In this document: in pieces, positions 46,127 to 54,796 of the stretch
How positions within the stretch are numbered: the first letter of the stretch is position 1
Layout: each line of letters starts with the position of its first letter
NCBI RefSeq assembly: GCF_034366625.1
Contig: NZ_JAXMIH010000022.1
Span: forward strand, 21,294-85,293
Reading direction: 5' to 3'
Length of the DNA stretch: 64,000 nucleotides
DNA from: Prosthecobacter sp.
GTDB lineage: Bacteria > Verrucomicrobiota > Verrucomicrobiia > Verrucomicrobiales > Verrucomicrobiaceae
Notes under the pieces: generated by a model
The model's database searches: none
The model's input: only the letters and a program-made list of their open reading frames with translations
What the model was told of the DNA's origin: nothing
Translations under genes and position numbers: made by a program

Positions 46127-47098
46127 ATGTTGAAAAAGCTCCTTTTCATCGGCGCATGGGCTGCCTCCGTCTTCGCCCAGGATGTCGGTCCGGCCAAGGA
46201 CGACCCCTCGGTGCCGAAGGATCGCGACACGGTCCTGCGCATCCAGATTTTTCTCGACCGCAACCTGTTCGGTCCGGGCAAGATCGACGGGGCGATCGGT
46301 GAGTTCACTTACAAGGCCGTGGTGAACTACAACTACGCCCACGGTCATCGCGATCTCTACAACTGGGGTCATGTGCAGGAGTCCGCCGAGCGCGAGGTGC
46401 CCGTGCCTTACGCCGCCTACAAGATCAAAGCGGACCTGCTGCCGTATGTGAATCCTCATTTGCCAGAAGAGCCCGAGCATCAGGCGAAGTTCCCCTTCAT
46501 GGCCTATCGCAGTCTCCTGGAACTGATCGCCGAGCGCTTCCATACGGACGAGAGCTTCATTGCCCTGATCAATCCGCAGAAGAACATGACCGCGCTGAAG
46601 CCGGGTGACATCGTCGTGGTGCCGAACGTGCGCTCCTTCCGCATCGAGGAGGTGAAGCCGATGCAGAGCTACAAGGCCGACGCCACGCTGAGCACTCACA
46701 CCATCGTGATCGACACCACCGAGCGCATGGCCGCCGTTTACAGCGAGAAGGAGATGATGCTGGCCGCGTTTCCGATCACGCCCGGAAAGCCGCAGTTCAT
46801 TCCCGTGGGTCAATGGGAGGTGAAGACCATCATGAACACGCCCAGCTTCCGTTACGACAAGCAATTCCTGGAGGAAGGCGTGCGCGGTGATGAGGCCTAT
46901 CAGCTCCCACCCGGCCCCAACAGCCCGGTGGGCATCCTCTGGTGTGGCTTGAGCAAATCCGGCATCGGTCTGCATGGCACGGCGTTGCCGCGCACCATCG
47001 GCCGCAGCCGCAGCGCCGGGTGCGTTCGTTTTGCGAACTGGGATGCGATCCGACTTCCGCAACTCATCCGGCCAGGATCGCGGGTCATTGTGCGTTAA
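46127..47098 (+). CDS. L,D-transpeptidase (YkuD family)
   Basis: 323 residues with a signal peptide (about 1-17, MLKKLLFIGAWAASVFA). A peptidoglycan-binding-like N-terminal segment (about 35-70, LRIQIFLDRNLFGPGKIDGA) is followed by a LysM-like stretch (ERFHTDESFIALINPQKNM). The catalytic YkuD domain (about 190-323) has the signature GIGLHGTALPRTIGRSRSAG then CVRFANWDA (HGT and S-x-GC-x-R, nucleophile Cys). It makes meso-DAP-meso-DAP crosslinks or attaches proteins to peptidoglycan in the periplasm. Confidence 0.93.
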   Translation: MLKKLLFIGAWAASVFAQDVGPAKDDPSVPKDRDTVLRIQIFLDRNLFGPGKIDGAIGEFTYKAVVNYNYAHGHRDLYNWGHVQESAEREVPVPYAAYKIKADLLPYVNPHLPEEPEHQAKFPFMAYRSLLELIAERFHTDESFIALINPQKNMTALKPGDIVVVPNVRSFRIEEVKPMQSYKADATLSTHTIVIDTTERMAAVYSEKEMMLAAFPITPGKPQFIPVGQWEVKTIMNTPSFRYDKQFLEEGVRGDEAYQLPPGPNSPVGILWCGLSKSGIGLHGTALPRTIGRSRSAGCVRFANWDAIRLPQLIRPGSRVIVR

Positions 47099-47168
47099 AA
47101 CTCGTCAAACACTACGCGTAAACAGAAAGAAAAACTTGCGCCTGTTTCGGTCATGGTATGTTTCACCC

Positions 47169-47465
47169 GTGATCACTCACTTCGCCACCCAAGCCACCGC
47201 TGACATCTTCAACGGCAAGCCCGTCAAGCGCGTGCCGGTGGCAGTTCAGGAACAGGCGCTGCGCAAGCTCCAGTTGCTGCACGCCGCTCCCGCCATCGCC
47301 ATCTTGCAGGCCGTTCCGGGGCTGCATTGCAAAAAGCTCGGCGGCCAGCGCAAAAATCAGCCCGAGCTGTGGAGCGTCCGCGTGAACAACCAATGGCGCA
47401 TCACTTTCACCTGCACCGAGCCGCCGCTCGAACTTCGCAACGTTGATTTCACCGACTACCATTAG
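47169..47465 (+). CDS. higB: HigB-type toxin (RelE superfamily)
   Basis: 98 residues from a GTG at 47169 (MITHFATQATADIFNGKPVK). HigB hallmarks are DIFNGKPVKRVP, KLQLLHAA, LHCKKLGGQRKNQPELWSVR and VNNQWRITF. HigB toxins are ribosome-dependent mRNA interferases. The toxin-first order and the HigA gene 41 bp downstream fit the type II higBA module. The start is GTG because no ATG fits the family N-terminus; the upstream in-frame region lies in the L,D-transpeptidase gene. Confidence 0.92.
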   Translation: MITHFATQATADIFNGKPVKRVPVAVQEQALRKLQLLHAAPAIAILQAVPGLHCKKLGGQRKNQPELWSVRVNNQWRITFTCTEPPLELRNVDFTDYH

Positions 47466-47506
47466 CCCGTCAGGGGCCATTTAAACACTGCACCAACACC
47501 CAGACA

Positions 47507-47836
47507 ATGAGCACCACTAAAACCAAAGCCAAGCCAGCCATGCTGCGCCCCGCCCATCCTGGCGAACTCCTGCTGCTGGAGTTTCTCGAACCAACTGGCA
47601 TCAGCCAGTATCGCCTTGCGCAAGCCACGGGCATCAGTGTCAGCCGCATCAATGACCTTGTCAAAGGCCGCCGTGGCATCACGCCCGACACCGCCATCCG
47701 CCTCGGGAACGCCTTCGGCACCGGCCCCGAGCTGTGGCTCAATCTCCAGCATGATTATGACATGCGTCTCGCTCGTGCCGAGAAAGGCGCGGAGTACGCC
47801 GCCATCGTGAAATTGCCAGAGCTTGCCGCCGCGTGA
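47507..47836 (+). CDS. higA: HigA-type antitoxin (Xre/HTH)
   Basis: 109 residues. HTH of the HigA branch: LRPAHPGELLLLEFLEPTGI, the recognition region GISVSRINDLVKGRRGITPD, then AIRLGNAFGTGPELWLNLQH. Binds and neutralises HigB and represses the operon. An upstream operator was not identified. Confidence 0.94.
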   Translation: MSTTKTKAKPAMLRPAHPGELLLLEFLEPTGISQYRLAQATGISVSRINDLVKGRRGITPDTAIRLGNAFGTGPELWLNLQHDYDMRLARAEKGAEYAAIVKLPELAAA

Positions 47837-47903
47837 CGTTTGGGCCGTCGGCCGACTTTGATACGCAGCATTCCTCGAACCTTTCATCGCCCAGCCAGCC
47901 GCC

Positions 47904-49325
47904 ATGTCCCGCATCCTCCTCGCCGGTCTTTTTCACGAAACGCACACGTTCCTCGACGGCCTCACCACCCTTGAGGATTTCCAGATTCGCCGTGGTGATG
48001 AAATGCTCGCCAGCAAAGGCGATGCCTCGCCGCTCGGCGGTGTGCTCGAAATCGCCGATGAATTTGGCTGGCAGATCATTCCTGCGGCTGACTACCGCGC
48101 CCAGCCCTCCGCCACCGTCGCCGACGATGTCATCGAGCAGTTTTGGAACGACATCGCTCCAGCAGCCGCCAAGGCCGATTACGACGCCATTTACCTCGTG
48201 CTGCATGGCGCGATGGCCTCGCAGACCATCCTCGACGTCGAAGGCGAAATCCTCCAGCGCCTGCGTGCTCTCACGCAAGTGCCGATCTTTGGCGTCTTCG
48301 ATCTGCACGCCAACTTTTCACCCAAGATGGCCGCGCTGGCAGATTGTCTTGTCGGTTATCGCGAAAATCCGCACACGGATGCTCGGGAGGCTGGTTTGAT
48401 CGCGGCGCGCTTGCTCCAGCGTTGCCTTACCACCGGTCAAAGGCCGCGCATGCAACTCAAACATCCCGGCCTGCTCTGGCCGCCCACGGGAACGGGCACG
48501 GCGAGTGATCCCATGCGCTCGCTGGAGGTGATAGCGCGGCAGTTTGAGCGCGAGGACGACTCGCTTTGGGCCATGAGCATCGTGGCCGGTTTCAGCTTTG
48601 CCGACACGCCTGACACCGGCGTCAGTTTTGTGGCCTGCACCACGGCGGATGCCACGCCGCACCTCGCCGCCCTTGCCCAGCGTGCTTATGAACTCACGGA
48701 TCTCGGGCAGATCACCGATCCGCCCGCCGACGAAGTCCTCACCAAGCTCAAGCCGCTGCCCGCAGGCCTCACCGTCCTCGTCGAGCCCTCCGATAACATC
48801 GGCGGCGGTGCTCCAGGCGATGGCACCGGCCTGCTGCGTGCGTTGATCCGCCACGACATCGCCAACGCCGCCATCTGCATCAACGATCCGCAGGCCGTGC
48901 GCGATTTGGAAGCCGGAGCACGCCGCATTCAGCTCGGTGGCAAAGGCAGCCGCCTCGATGCTGGTCCGGTTGAACTTGAGGTCGAACTGATCGCCCTCAA
49001 CGACGGTCGTTTTGAGCTGGAGGACAAGAACAGCCATCTCGCCAGCATGTGCGGTGATGTCTTCGACATGGGGCGATGCGCCGTCGTGAAGCACGCCGGG
49101 CTGACAATTCTCATCACCAGTGTGAAGACGCCGCCCTTCGATCTCGGCCAATGGCACAGCCAGGACATCGCGGTGGAAAAACTTTCCGTCGTTGCCGTCA
49201 AAGCCGCCGTCGCCCATCGCCGCGCTTATGACAAAATCGCCGCACGCATGCTGTGGGTGGACACACCAGGGCCGTGCAGCAGCAATTTGAAGGCGTTGCC
49301 GTTCAAGCACGCCCGCAGTCTTTGA
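47904..49325 (+). CDS. M81-family metallopeptidase (MlrC-like)
   Basis: 473 residues matching the M81/MlrC family in length and motifs. The N-terminus has LLAGLFHETHTFLDG (zinc-binding HExxTF), VLHGAMAS, FGVFDLHANFSP and GYRENPHTDAREAG. The C-terminal region has PSDNIGGGAPGDGTGLLRAL. MlrC opens the linear form of microcystin; most members have unknown substrates. The microcystinase role should not be assumed here. It converges with purU. Confidence 0.88.
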   Translation: MSRILLAGLFHETHTFLDGLTTLEDFQIRRGDEMLASKGDASPLGGVLEIADEFGWQIIPAADYRAQPSATVADDVIEQFWNDIAPAAAKADYDAIYLVLHGAMASQTILDVEGEILQRLRALTQVPIFGVFDLHANFSPKMAALADCLVGYRENPHTDAREAGLIAARLLQRCLTTGQRPRMQLKHPGLLWPPTGTGTASDPMRSLEVIARQFEREDDSLWAMSIVAGFSFADTPDTGVSFVACTTADATPHLAALAQRAYELTDLGQITDPPADEVLTKLKPLPAGLTVLVEPSDNIGGGAPGDGTGLLRALIRHDIANAAICINDPQAVRDLEAGARRIQLGGKGSRLDAGPVELEVELIALNDGRFELEDKNSHLASMCGDVFDMGRCAVVKHAGLTILITSVKTPPFDLGQWHSQDIAVEKLSVVAVKAAVAHRRAYDKIAARMLWVDTPGPCSSNLKALPFKHARSL

Positions 49326-49331
49326 GGCGCT

Positions 49332-49357
49332 TTGATTGAGCGAGCTTACTCAATCAA
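49332..49357. terminator. Weak bidirectional hairpin between convergent genes
   Basis: 9-bp stem TTGATTGAG / CTCAATCAA with an 8-nt loop; the right arm covers the purU stop. No T-tract follows on either strand, so termination is uncertain. Confidence 0.35.
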
Positions 49358-50210
49358 ACACCACGGTCTTGTTCTTGAACACAAGGACGCGGTCGCGGAC
49401 GTGCCACCAGAGGGCTTTGGCGAGGACGGTTTTCTCCAGATCGCGGCCGAGACGCACGAGATCGCCCACGCTGTCCTCGTGGCTGACGCGCATCACGTCC
49501 TGATGAATGATCGGCCCTTCATCGAGATCGGCGGTGACGTAGTGGCTGGTGGCGCCGATGATCTTCACGCCACGCTGAAAGGCCTGATGATACGGCTTTG
49601 CGCCGACGAAGGCGGGCAGGAAACTGTGGTGAATGTTGAGGATGGCGTGCGGGAACTCGGCGATCATCGCCGGGCTGATGATCTGCATGTAGCGGGCGAG
49701 CACGACGGTGTCGATGCGGTGCTGGCGCAGCAGTTCGATCTGCGCGGCTTCCTGCGCGCTCTTGTTGTCCTTGGTGATTGGGAAATGATGAAACGGGATG
49801 CCGAAACGCTCTGCGGCAGGCCGCAGGGTTTCGTGATTGGCGACGATGAGCGGGATGTCCACGGGCAGATCGCCTGACTCATGACGGGCGAGGAGATCGT
49901 AGATGCAGTGGTTTTCCTTTGTGACGAACAAAGCGATGCGTTTGCGCTGGCTGGCGAAGCTGAGGCGCATCTGCATGTCATGGCGGCGCGCCAGGGGTTG
50001 CAGGCGGGACTCGATCTCCTCGTTTTCGAGTGTGAACTTCTCCAGGCTCCATTCCAGCCGCATGAAGAAGGCGTTCTGCTCGGGGTCGATGTGCTGCTGG
50101 AGGTCGATGATGTTGCCCTGATGCGAGAAAATGAAGCCGGTGACATCATGCACGAGTCCGGGACGATCCGGGCAGTGGATGAGCAGTGTGGCGATGTCAG
50201 GAGAGGCCAT
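49350..50210 (-). CDS. purU: Formyltetrahydrofolate deformylase
   Basis: 286 residues from the ATG at 50210 (MASPDIATLLIHCPDRPG). An N-terminal ACT domain (LLIHCPDRPGLVHDVTGFIF) is followed by a formyltransferase-like catalytic domain. ARYMQIISPAM and ILNIHHSFLPAFVGAKPYHQ carry the catalytic His, and TADLDEGPIIHQD the catalytic Asp. Releases formate from 10-formyl-THF, balancing one-carbon pools. It lies 11 bp downstream of proB on the same strand. Confidence 0.95.
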   Translation of the reverse strand: MASPDIATLLIHCPDRPGLVHDVTGFIFSHQGNIIDLQQHIDPEQNAFFMRLEWSLEKFTLENEEIESRLQPLARRHDMQMRLSFASQRKRIALFVTKENHCIYDLLARHESGDLPVDIPLIVANHETLRPAAERFGIPFHHFPITKDNKSAQEAAQIELLRQHRIDTVVLARYMQIISPAMIAEFPHAILNIHHSFLPAFVGAKPYHQAFQRGVKIIGATSHYVTADLDEGPIIHQDVMRVSHEDSVGDLVRLGRDLEKTVLAKALWWHVRDRVLVFKNKTVVFD

Positions 50211-50221
50211 GGGATGCAGGA

Positions 50222-51004
50222 TTACGAACGTGAGGCCGGGAAGCGCGTGCAAACCCCCTTGCCCTCGATCAAACCGGGAATCTGCTCGGCGTGGCGGCCG
50301 GAGGCGATGATGCACTCGACACCGCCATGCACGGCGTCCTGCACGGCACGGAGCTTTGAGATCATGCCGCCGGTGCCGAGCGAGGATTTTTCCTCCTCGG
50401 CGTGGTGGATGACGGCATCAACATCCTCGACGACGGGAATCGGTCCTTCCTCGGGTTTTTTCATGTCACGCAGCAGCCCGGGGGCGCTGGTGAGCAGGAT
50501 CAAAACGTCCGCGCCCCAGAATCGGGCGACGCGGGAGGAGAGTTTGTCGTTGTCGCCGTAACGCAGTTCCTCGATGGCGACGGAGTCGTTTTCATTGATG
50601 ACAGGGACGACTTGGGAGAACTCCATGAGGCGGTCGAGCACGGCTTTGACGCGTGGTGCGCGATCGACATTCTCGAAGTCCTCGTGCGTGACGAGAAGCT
50701 GGGCCACATGCAGGCCGTGATCACGCAGCAGCGTCTCATAGGCGTGCATGAGATGTGTCTGGCCCACGGCGGCGAGCGCCTGGAGCGTGGTCACGTCGGA
50801 AGGACGCTGTTTGAAATCGAGCGGTTTCAAACCGGAGGCCACGGCACCACTGCTGACGACGATGACGGCATGCCCGGCGCGTTTGAGCAGGGCGACGGCC
50901 TCGACGAGCTTGCGCAATTGCACGGGGTCCGGCTCGGGCGCGTCTTTACGCGTGAGGATGCCGGAGCCGAATTTGAGAACGATGCGCTTGGATGCCGATG
51001 CCAT
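50222..51004 (-). CDS. proB: Glutamate 5-kinase (no PUA domain)
   Basis: 260 residues, against about 367 for E. coli ProB. The amino acid kinase domain is complete (IVLKFGSGILTRKD, VVSSGAVASG, VINENDSVA, LLTSAPGLL, GTGGMISKLRAV). The C-terminal PUA domain is absent, as in several phyla. First step of proline synthesis. proA is not in the window. It follows fabH by 105 bp and probably shares a transcript with purU. Confidence 0.94.
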   Translation of the reverse strand: MASASKRIVLKFGSGILTRKDAPEPDPVQLRKLVEAVALLKRAGHAVIVVSSGAVASGLKPLDFKQRPSDVTTLQALAAVGQTHLMHAYETLLRDHGLHVAQLLVTHEDFENVDRAPRVKAVLDRLMEFSQVVPVINENDSVAIEELRYGDNDKLSSRVARFWGADVLILLTSAPGLLRDMKKPEEGPIPVVEDVDAVIHHAEEEKSSLGTGGMISKLRAVQDAVHGGVECIIASGRHAEQIPGLIEGKGVCTRFPASRS

Positions 51005-51109
51005 GGGTCAATGGGAACGAAGGGCGGCGAATATGGCGGTTTGCACAGCGATGCAAAGCGCAAAAGCATGCCCAAGCTGTGCGGCAACGGAGCGCCGCGT
51101 TCCCAGAAA

Positions 51110-52129
51110 CTACCAGCGGACGACAGAACTGGCCCAGGTGAAACCGCCGCCGAAGGCGACGAGCAGGATCACATCACCGCGCTTGAGGCGGCCGGCTTTG
51201 TTCGCTTCGTCGAGGGCAACAGGGATCGTGGCCGCGCTGGTGTTGCCGTATTTGTCGAGATTCATGAACACACGCTCGGCAGGCAGATTGAGCCTGTCGG
51301 CGATGGCGGTGATGATGCGGGCATTCGCTTGATGCGGGATGACGAGGGACACATCGGCGGCGGTCAGCCCGGCCATTTCCAACGCCTGCTGGGCGGCTTC
51401 AAGCATGCGGGTGACGGCGTGCTTGAAGGTCTCGCGTCCTTCCATGTGGATCGTGTTCGGACGTGATCCGGCATTCTCCGGCGTGATCGGACAGGCGGAG
51501 CCGCCGCCGGGAACTTTGAGCAGGTCAGTCAGATTGCCGTCGCTGCCCATGACGGTGGAAAGCACGCGGCCGGGGGCCTCTGCGTCAGCCTCTTCGGCCC
51601 GACGGATGACAACGGCGCCAGCGCCATCGCCAAACAACACGCAGGTGTTGCGGTCCTTCCAATTAATGAGGGTGCTGAGCTTTTCCGCACCGATGACAAG
51701 CGCGGTGGTGCGGTTGCCGGTGTTGATGAAATGACGTGCTACTTGCAACGCATACAAAAAGCCGGAGCAAGCGGCGGAAATATCAAAACAGACCGCATTC
51801 GACGCACCGATCTTCTTCTGCACGATGCATGCCGTGGACGGGAAGAACATGTCCGGCGTCACCGTGGCGACGATGATGAGCTGGATTTCCTCCGCCGTGA
51901 CGCCAGCGGCGGTCATGGCACGGCGGGCGGCCTCGGACGCGAGATCGCTGGTGGCCTGATCATCTGCGGCGATGCGGCGTTCTTTGATCCCGGTGCGCGA
52001 GGTGATCCACTCGTCATTGGTATCGACGATTTTCGAGAGGTCGTCGTTGGTCAGCACCTTTTCCGGCATGTAGCTGCCGGTGCCGATGATACTGGACGCG
52101 CAAAAGGGCTGGTTACTGGGAGCGGGCAT
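51110..52129 (-). CDS. fabH: Beta-ketoacyl-ACP synthase III
   Basis: 339 residues. Starts type II fatty-acid synthesis by condensing acyl-CoA with malonyl-ACP. The catalytic Cys is in DISAACSGFLYALQ, His in PHQANARIITAI and Asn in KYGNTSAATIP. The start overlaps the plsX stop by 17 bp, as in the common plsX-fabH pair. Confidence 0.97.
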   Translation of the reverse strand: MPAPSNQPFCASSIIGTGSYMPEKVLTNDDLSKIVDTNDEWITSRTGIKERRIAADDQATSDLASEAARRAMTAAGVTAEEIQLIIVATVTPDMFFPSTACIVQKKIGASNAVCFDISAACSGFLYALQVARHFINTGNRTTALVIGAEKLSTLINWKDRNTCVLFGDGAGAVVIRRAEEADAEAPGRVLSTVMGSDGNLTDLLKVPGGGSACPITPENAGSRPNTIHMEGRETFKHAVTRMLEAAQQALEMAGLTAADVSLVIPHQANARIITAIADRLNLPAERVFMNLDKYGNTSAATIPVALDEANKAGRLKRGDVILLVAFGGGFTWASSVVRW

Positions 52130-53138
52130 GGAGGGCGATGGAATGGGCAGTGGCGGCGGCTTCGATGTGCGGATTGATCTGATGCTGGATGGATTCGCAA
52201 GCCTGCCGGATGGCGTTCTTCATGGCAAGCGGAGATGCACTGCCATGGGAGATGATGGTGATGCCGTTGAGGCCCAGCAGGGGCATGCCACCGGTCTCGT
52301 CGGGGTTGGTTTTCTTATGGACGCGCTTGAAGGCAGGCTTGGCCAGCAGGCCGCCGATTTTCGTGCGCACGCTGCTGTGAATCTCGCTTTTCACCATGCT
52401 GAAGATCACATGCGCCAGCGCCTCGGCACTTTTCAAAATGATGTTTCCCGTGAAGCCGTCACATACGACGACATCCGGCGGCGCCTCCCACAGATCGTGG
52501 CCTTCGACGTTGCCGATAAAGTTCAAACCCGGGGTGTGGCGCAGCAGCTTGCCGGTTTCCTTGCAAAGAGCGTTGCCCTTCTCCTCCTCGGTGCCGTTCG
52601 ACATCAGGCCAATCGTTGGATTCTCGCGACCGAGCACATGGCGGGCAAAAGCGCTGCCCATGATGGCGTTCTGCACCAGATGCTGTGGCTCACTGTCAGG
52701 ATTGGCCCCGGCGTCGATCAGGATCCATTGCGTGGTCAAAGAAGGCATGATCGAGGCAATGGCTGGACGCTCGATGTGCGTGAGCGTACGCAGTTTGATC
52801 AAAGAAGCGGTCACGGCAGCACCGGTGTGACCGGCGCTGACGACGGCCTCAGCCTTGCCATCCTTCACGAGATCCACCGCAATACTGATGGAGCTGTCCT
52901 TCTTCTTGCGCACGGCCGCCAGGCCGTTGTCGGACATTTCGACGACCTGGCTGGCCGGAACGATTTCGATCTTCGGGCTGGAGATGTCTTGACGTTTGAG
53001 TTCCTGCTCAATGACATCCGGTTTGCCCACGAGAAACAGCTTGGTGATCGCAGGCAGCTCTTCGAGGGCGAGTTTGACGCCGCCGATGGGATTTTGAGGG
53101 GCGAAATCGCCGCCCATGACATCCAGTGCGATCTTCAT
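52113..53138 (-). CDS. plsX: Phosphate acyltransferase PlsX
   Basis: 341 residues. Makes acyl-phosphate from acyl-ACP for phospholipid synthesis. Typical motifs: MKIALDVMGGDFAP at the start, AVVSAGHTGAAVTAS, LIDAGANPDSEP and VVCDGFTGNIILK. No rpmF upstream, unlike the usual rpmF-plsX-fabH order. The 217-bp gap upstream holds no gene that I can see. Confidence 0.97.
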   Translation of the reverse strand: MKIALDVMGGDFAPQNPIGGVKLALEELPAITKLFLVGKPDVIEQELKRQDISSPKIEIVPASQVVEMSDNGLAAVRKKKDSSISIAVDLVKDGKAEAVVSAGHTGAAVTASLIKLRTLTHIERPAIASIMPSLTTQWILIDAGANPDSEPQHLVQNAIMGSAFARHVLGRENPTIGLMSNGTEEEKGNALCKETGKLLRHTPGLNFIGNVEGHDLWEAPPDVVVCDGFTGNIILKSAEALAHVIFSMVKSEIHSSVRTKIGGLLAKPAFKRVHKKTNPDETGGMPLLGLNGITIISHGSASPLAMKNAIRQACESIQHQINPHIEAAATAHSIALHARSQ

Positions 53139-53355
53139 GCCGTCTCGTGCGTGTGGTTCTTCAAAGGTGGTTAGCTGCGAGTCCTAAAGCGTGAGATGGG
53201 CGGGAATGCAAACGGGAGTTTGGGCCGCTTTCAGCGGCAATGACGAAATCACCTGCCCGCAGTGCTACGCGCAGCGTTGCAGGCTGGGAATGACGAATGG
53301 CAAACCCCGACAGGTTAGTCATTCGGATTTACTCATTCATCATTGCCTCGCAGGG

Positions 53356-54417
53356 CTAATAAACGCCTTCGACGATGGTCTTCTCCATCGCGCCAAATGG
53401 ACGCACATCGGCGACTCCGTCCCAGGCATACGGAGCGCGCGGCTTGCGGCGCATGGCTTCGTCGCGTTCGAGGAAACGGGGCATGAAGAACTCCTTGGTC
53501 AGCGTTGTCAATTCAACGCGGCCCCAGGCGTCGTACTCGACGGTGTTGTCGGTCGCTTTGGGATCGACCACACGCAGCACGGCACGTGGCTGCGGCGCGT
53601 AGTAGGTGATGGAGAAATTGTCCTCCGGCGTCAGCTGCACGCTGGCGGCCAGGCCCATCAAGGTGTTACCGTAGGTCGGGTAGAAGCCGATGCGGTTCTC
53701 CAGCACTTCTTCCGAGATGAAGCGCACATACTGCGGCGTCATCGTTGTGCCACCGCAGAAGCAGCCGCGAATGCCGATGGCGTAGAGATCGACTTTTTCG
53801 GCGAGCGCTTCGAGCAGCTTCGGCGTGGTGAAGATGGCGGAGATCTTGCGGTGCTTCAGGATCGTGACAGCCTGATCGACGACGTGATCCATGTACTGGC
53901 GTGCCACATCAAACTGCTTGTTCGAGATCACTTTCTTCACGAAACGCGGATCGAGGTCGATGAAGTAGCAGGAACTGCCGCGATAGTTTGCCAGATGCTC
54001 CACCGCGAGACGCAGACGACGCGGGCCGGTCGGGCCGACCATGATCCAGGCTTCGCCGGGCGGAAAGTGCTTGTCGTCGAGCTTGTGGCTGAATTCTTCG
54101 TAATCGACGCGGAAGTCGTTCCAGCCGATGCGCTGCTTCGGCATGCCGGTGGTGCCGCCGGTCTCGAAAATGTTGTATGGTTTGCCTTTGAAGGCCGCAG
54201 GCACCCAAACCTCGGGCTGAAGGTCACGCAGCCATTCATCCTGGAAGTGCGGGAATTTGGCGATGATGTCTTCATGGCTGTTCACCACGCCACGCGGGTC
54301 GAAGTTCTTCTTTGCCCAGTCGAGCCAGAAGGGAGTGCCAGTCTCTGGAGAGAAGTGCCAGTTGATGATGTCGCGGACTTGGTTGTCGAGCTGAGTTTTG
54401 GCTTCGGCGGGGGTCAT
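53356..54417 (-). CDS. Adenylate-forming ligase, PaaK-like
   Basis: 353 residues from the ATG at 54417 (MTPAEAKTQLDNQV). AMP-binding loop IFETGGTTGMPKQRIGW, then YPTYGNTLMGLAAS and a metal/adenylate-site region AWGRVELTTLTKEFFMP. The phenylacetate-CoA-ligase-like branch fits, but the chain is shorter than PaaK (about 430), so the C-terminal subdomain may be reduced. Substrate unknown. It stands alone between plsX and a small lipoprotein gene. Confidence 0.75.
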   Translation of the reverse strand: MTPAEAKTQLDNQVRDIINWHFSPETGTPFWLDWAKKNFDPRGVVNSHEDIIAKFPHFQDEWLRDLQPEVWVPAAFKGKPYNIFETGGTTGMPKQRIGWNDFRVDYEEFSHKLDDKHFPPGEAWIMVGPTGPRRLRLAVEHLANYRGSSCYFIDLDPRFVKKVISNKQFDVARQYMDHVVDQAVTILKHRKISAIFTTPKLLEALAEKVDLYAIGIRGCFCGGTTMTPQYVRFISEEVLENRIGFYPTYGNTLMGLAASVQLTPEDNFSITYYAPQPRAVLRVVDPKATDNTVEYDAWGRVELTTLTKEFFMPRFLERDEAMRRKPRAPYAWDGVADVRPFGAMEKTIVEGVY

Positions 54418-54563
54418 GAGGGTCGGGGTTTGAAGGCGGGCAATCTGGAAGGGGCGGCAGAAAACGAAAGTGAAAATCCATCCCTTTCCATGAGTCTCAC
54501 AAAGTCCAGGGGGCCTATTTGTGGCTTGCCACACGTCCTGGCCTTGGTGTTCAATGAGTCTGC

Positions 54564-54758
54564 ATGAAATTCAGACTCCTACTTTCAGCCCTCCTTCTCA
54601 CCACCCTGGCCTCCTGTTACGTCACGCCACGGCCCGCCCGCAATCCCTACAGCCCCGGCGGCCGTGCCATCACTCCCATGGAGCGCAACAACCGCAGTCC
54701 GCTCAGCCCGGGCGGCGTGATCGTCACTCCGCGCGAGCGGCATCGTCGCTGGTACTGA
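54564..54758 (+). CDS. Small lipoprotein
   Basis: 64 residues with a lipobox (LLTTLASC, Cys at 18) and a mature part with a twice-repeated pattern: YSPGGRAITPMERNNR and LSPGGVIVTPRERHRR. Ends RRWY. Basic and short; envelope role unknown. The start at 54564 is well defined by the signal peptide. Confidence 0.78.
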   Translation: MKFRLLLSALLLTTLASCYVTPRPARNPYSPGGRAITPMERNNRSPLSPGGVIVTPRERHRRWY

Positions 54759-54796
54759 TTGGCATTTGCGCGGGCTGATGCTCTCATGCGGCCCGC

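Noticed and set aside
47904..49325. Microcystin degradation
   Set aside because: MlrC homology alone does not show it; no mlrA, mlrB or mlrD in the window.
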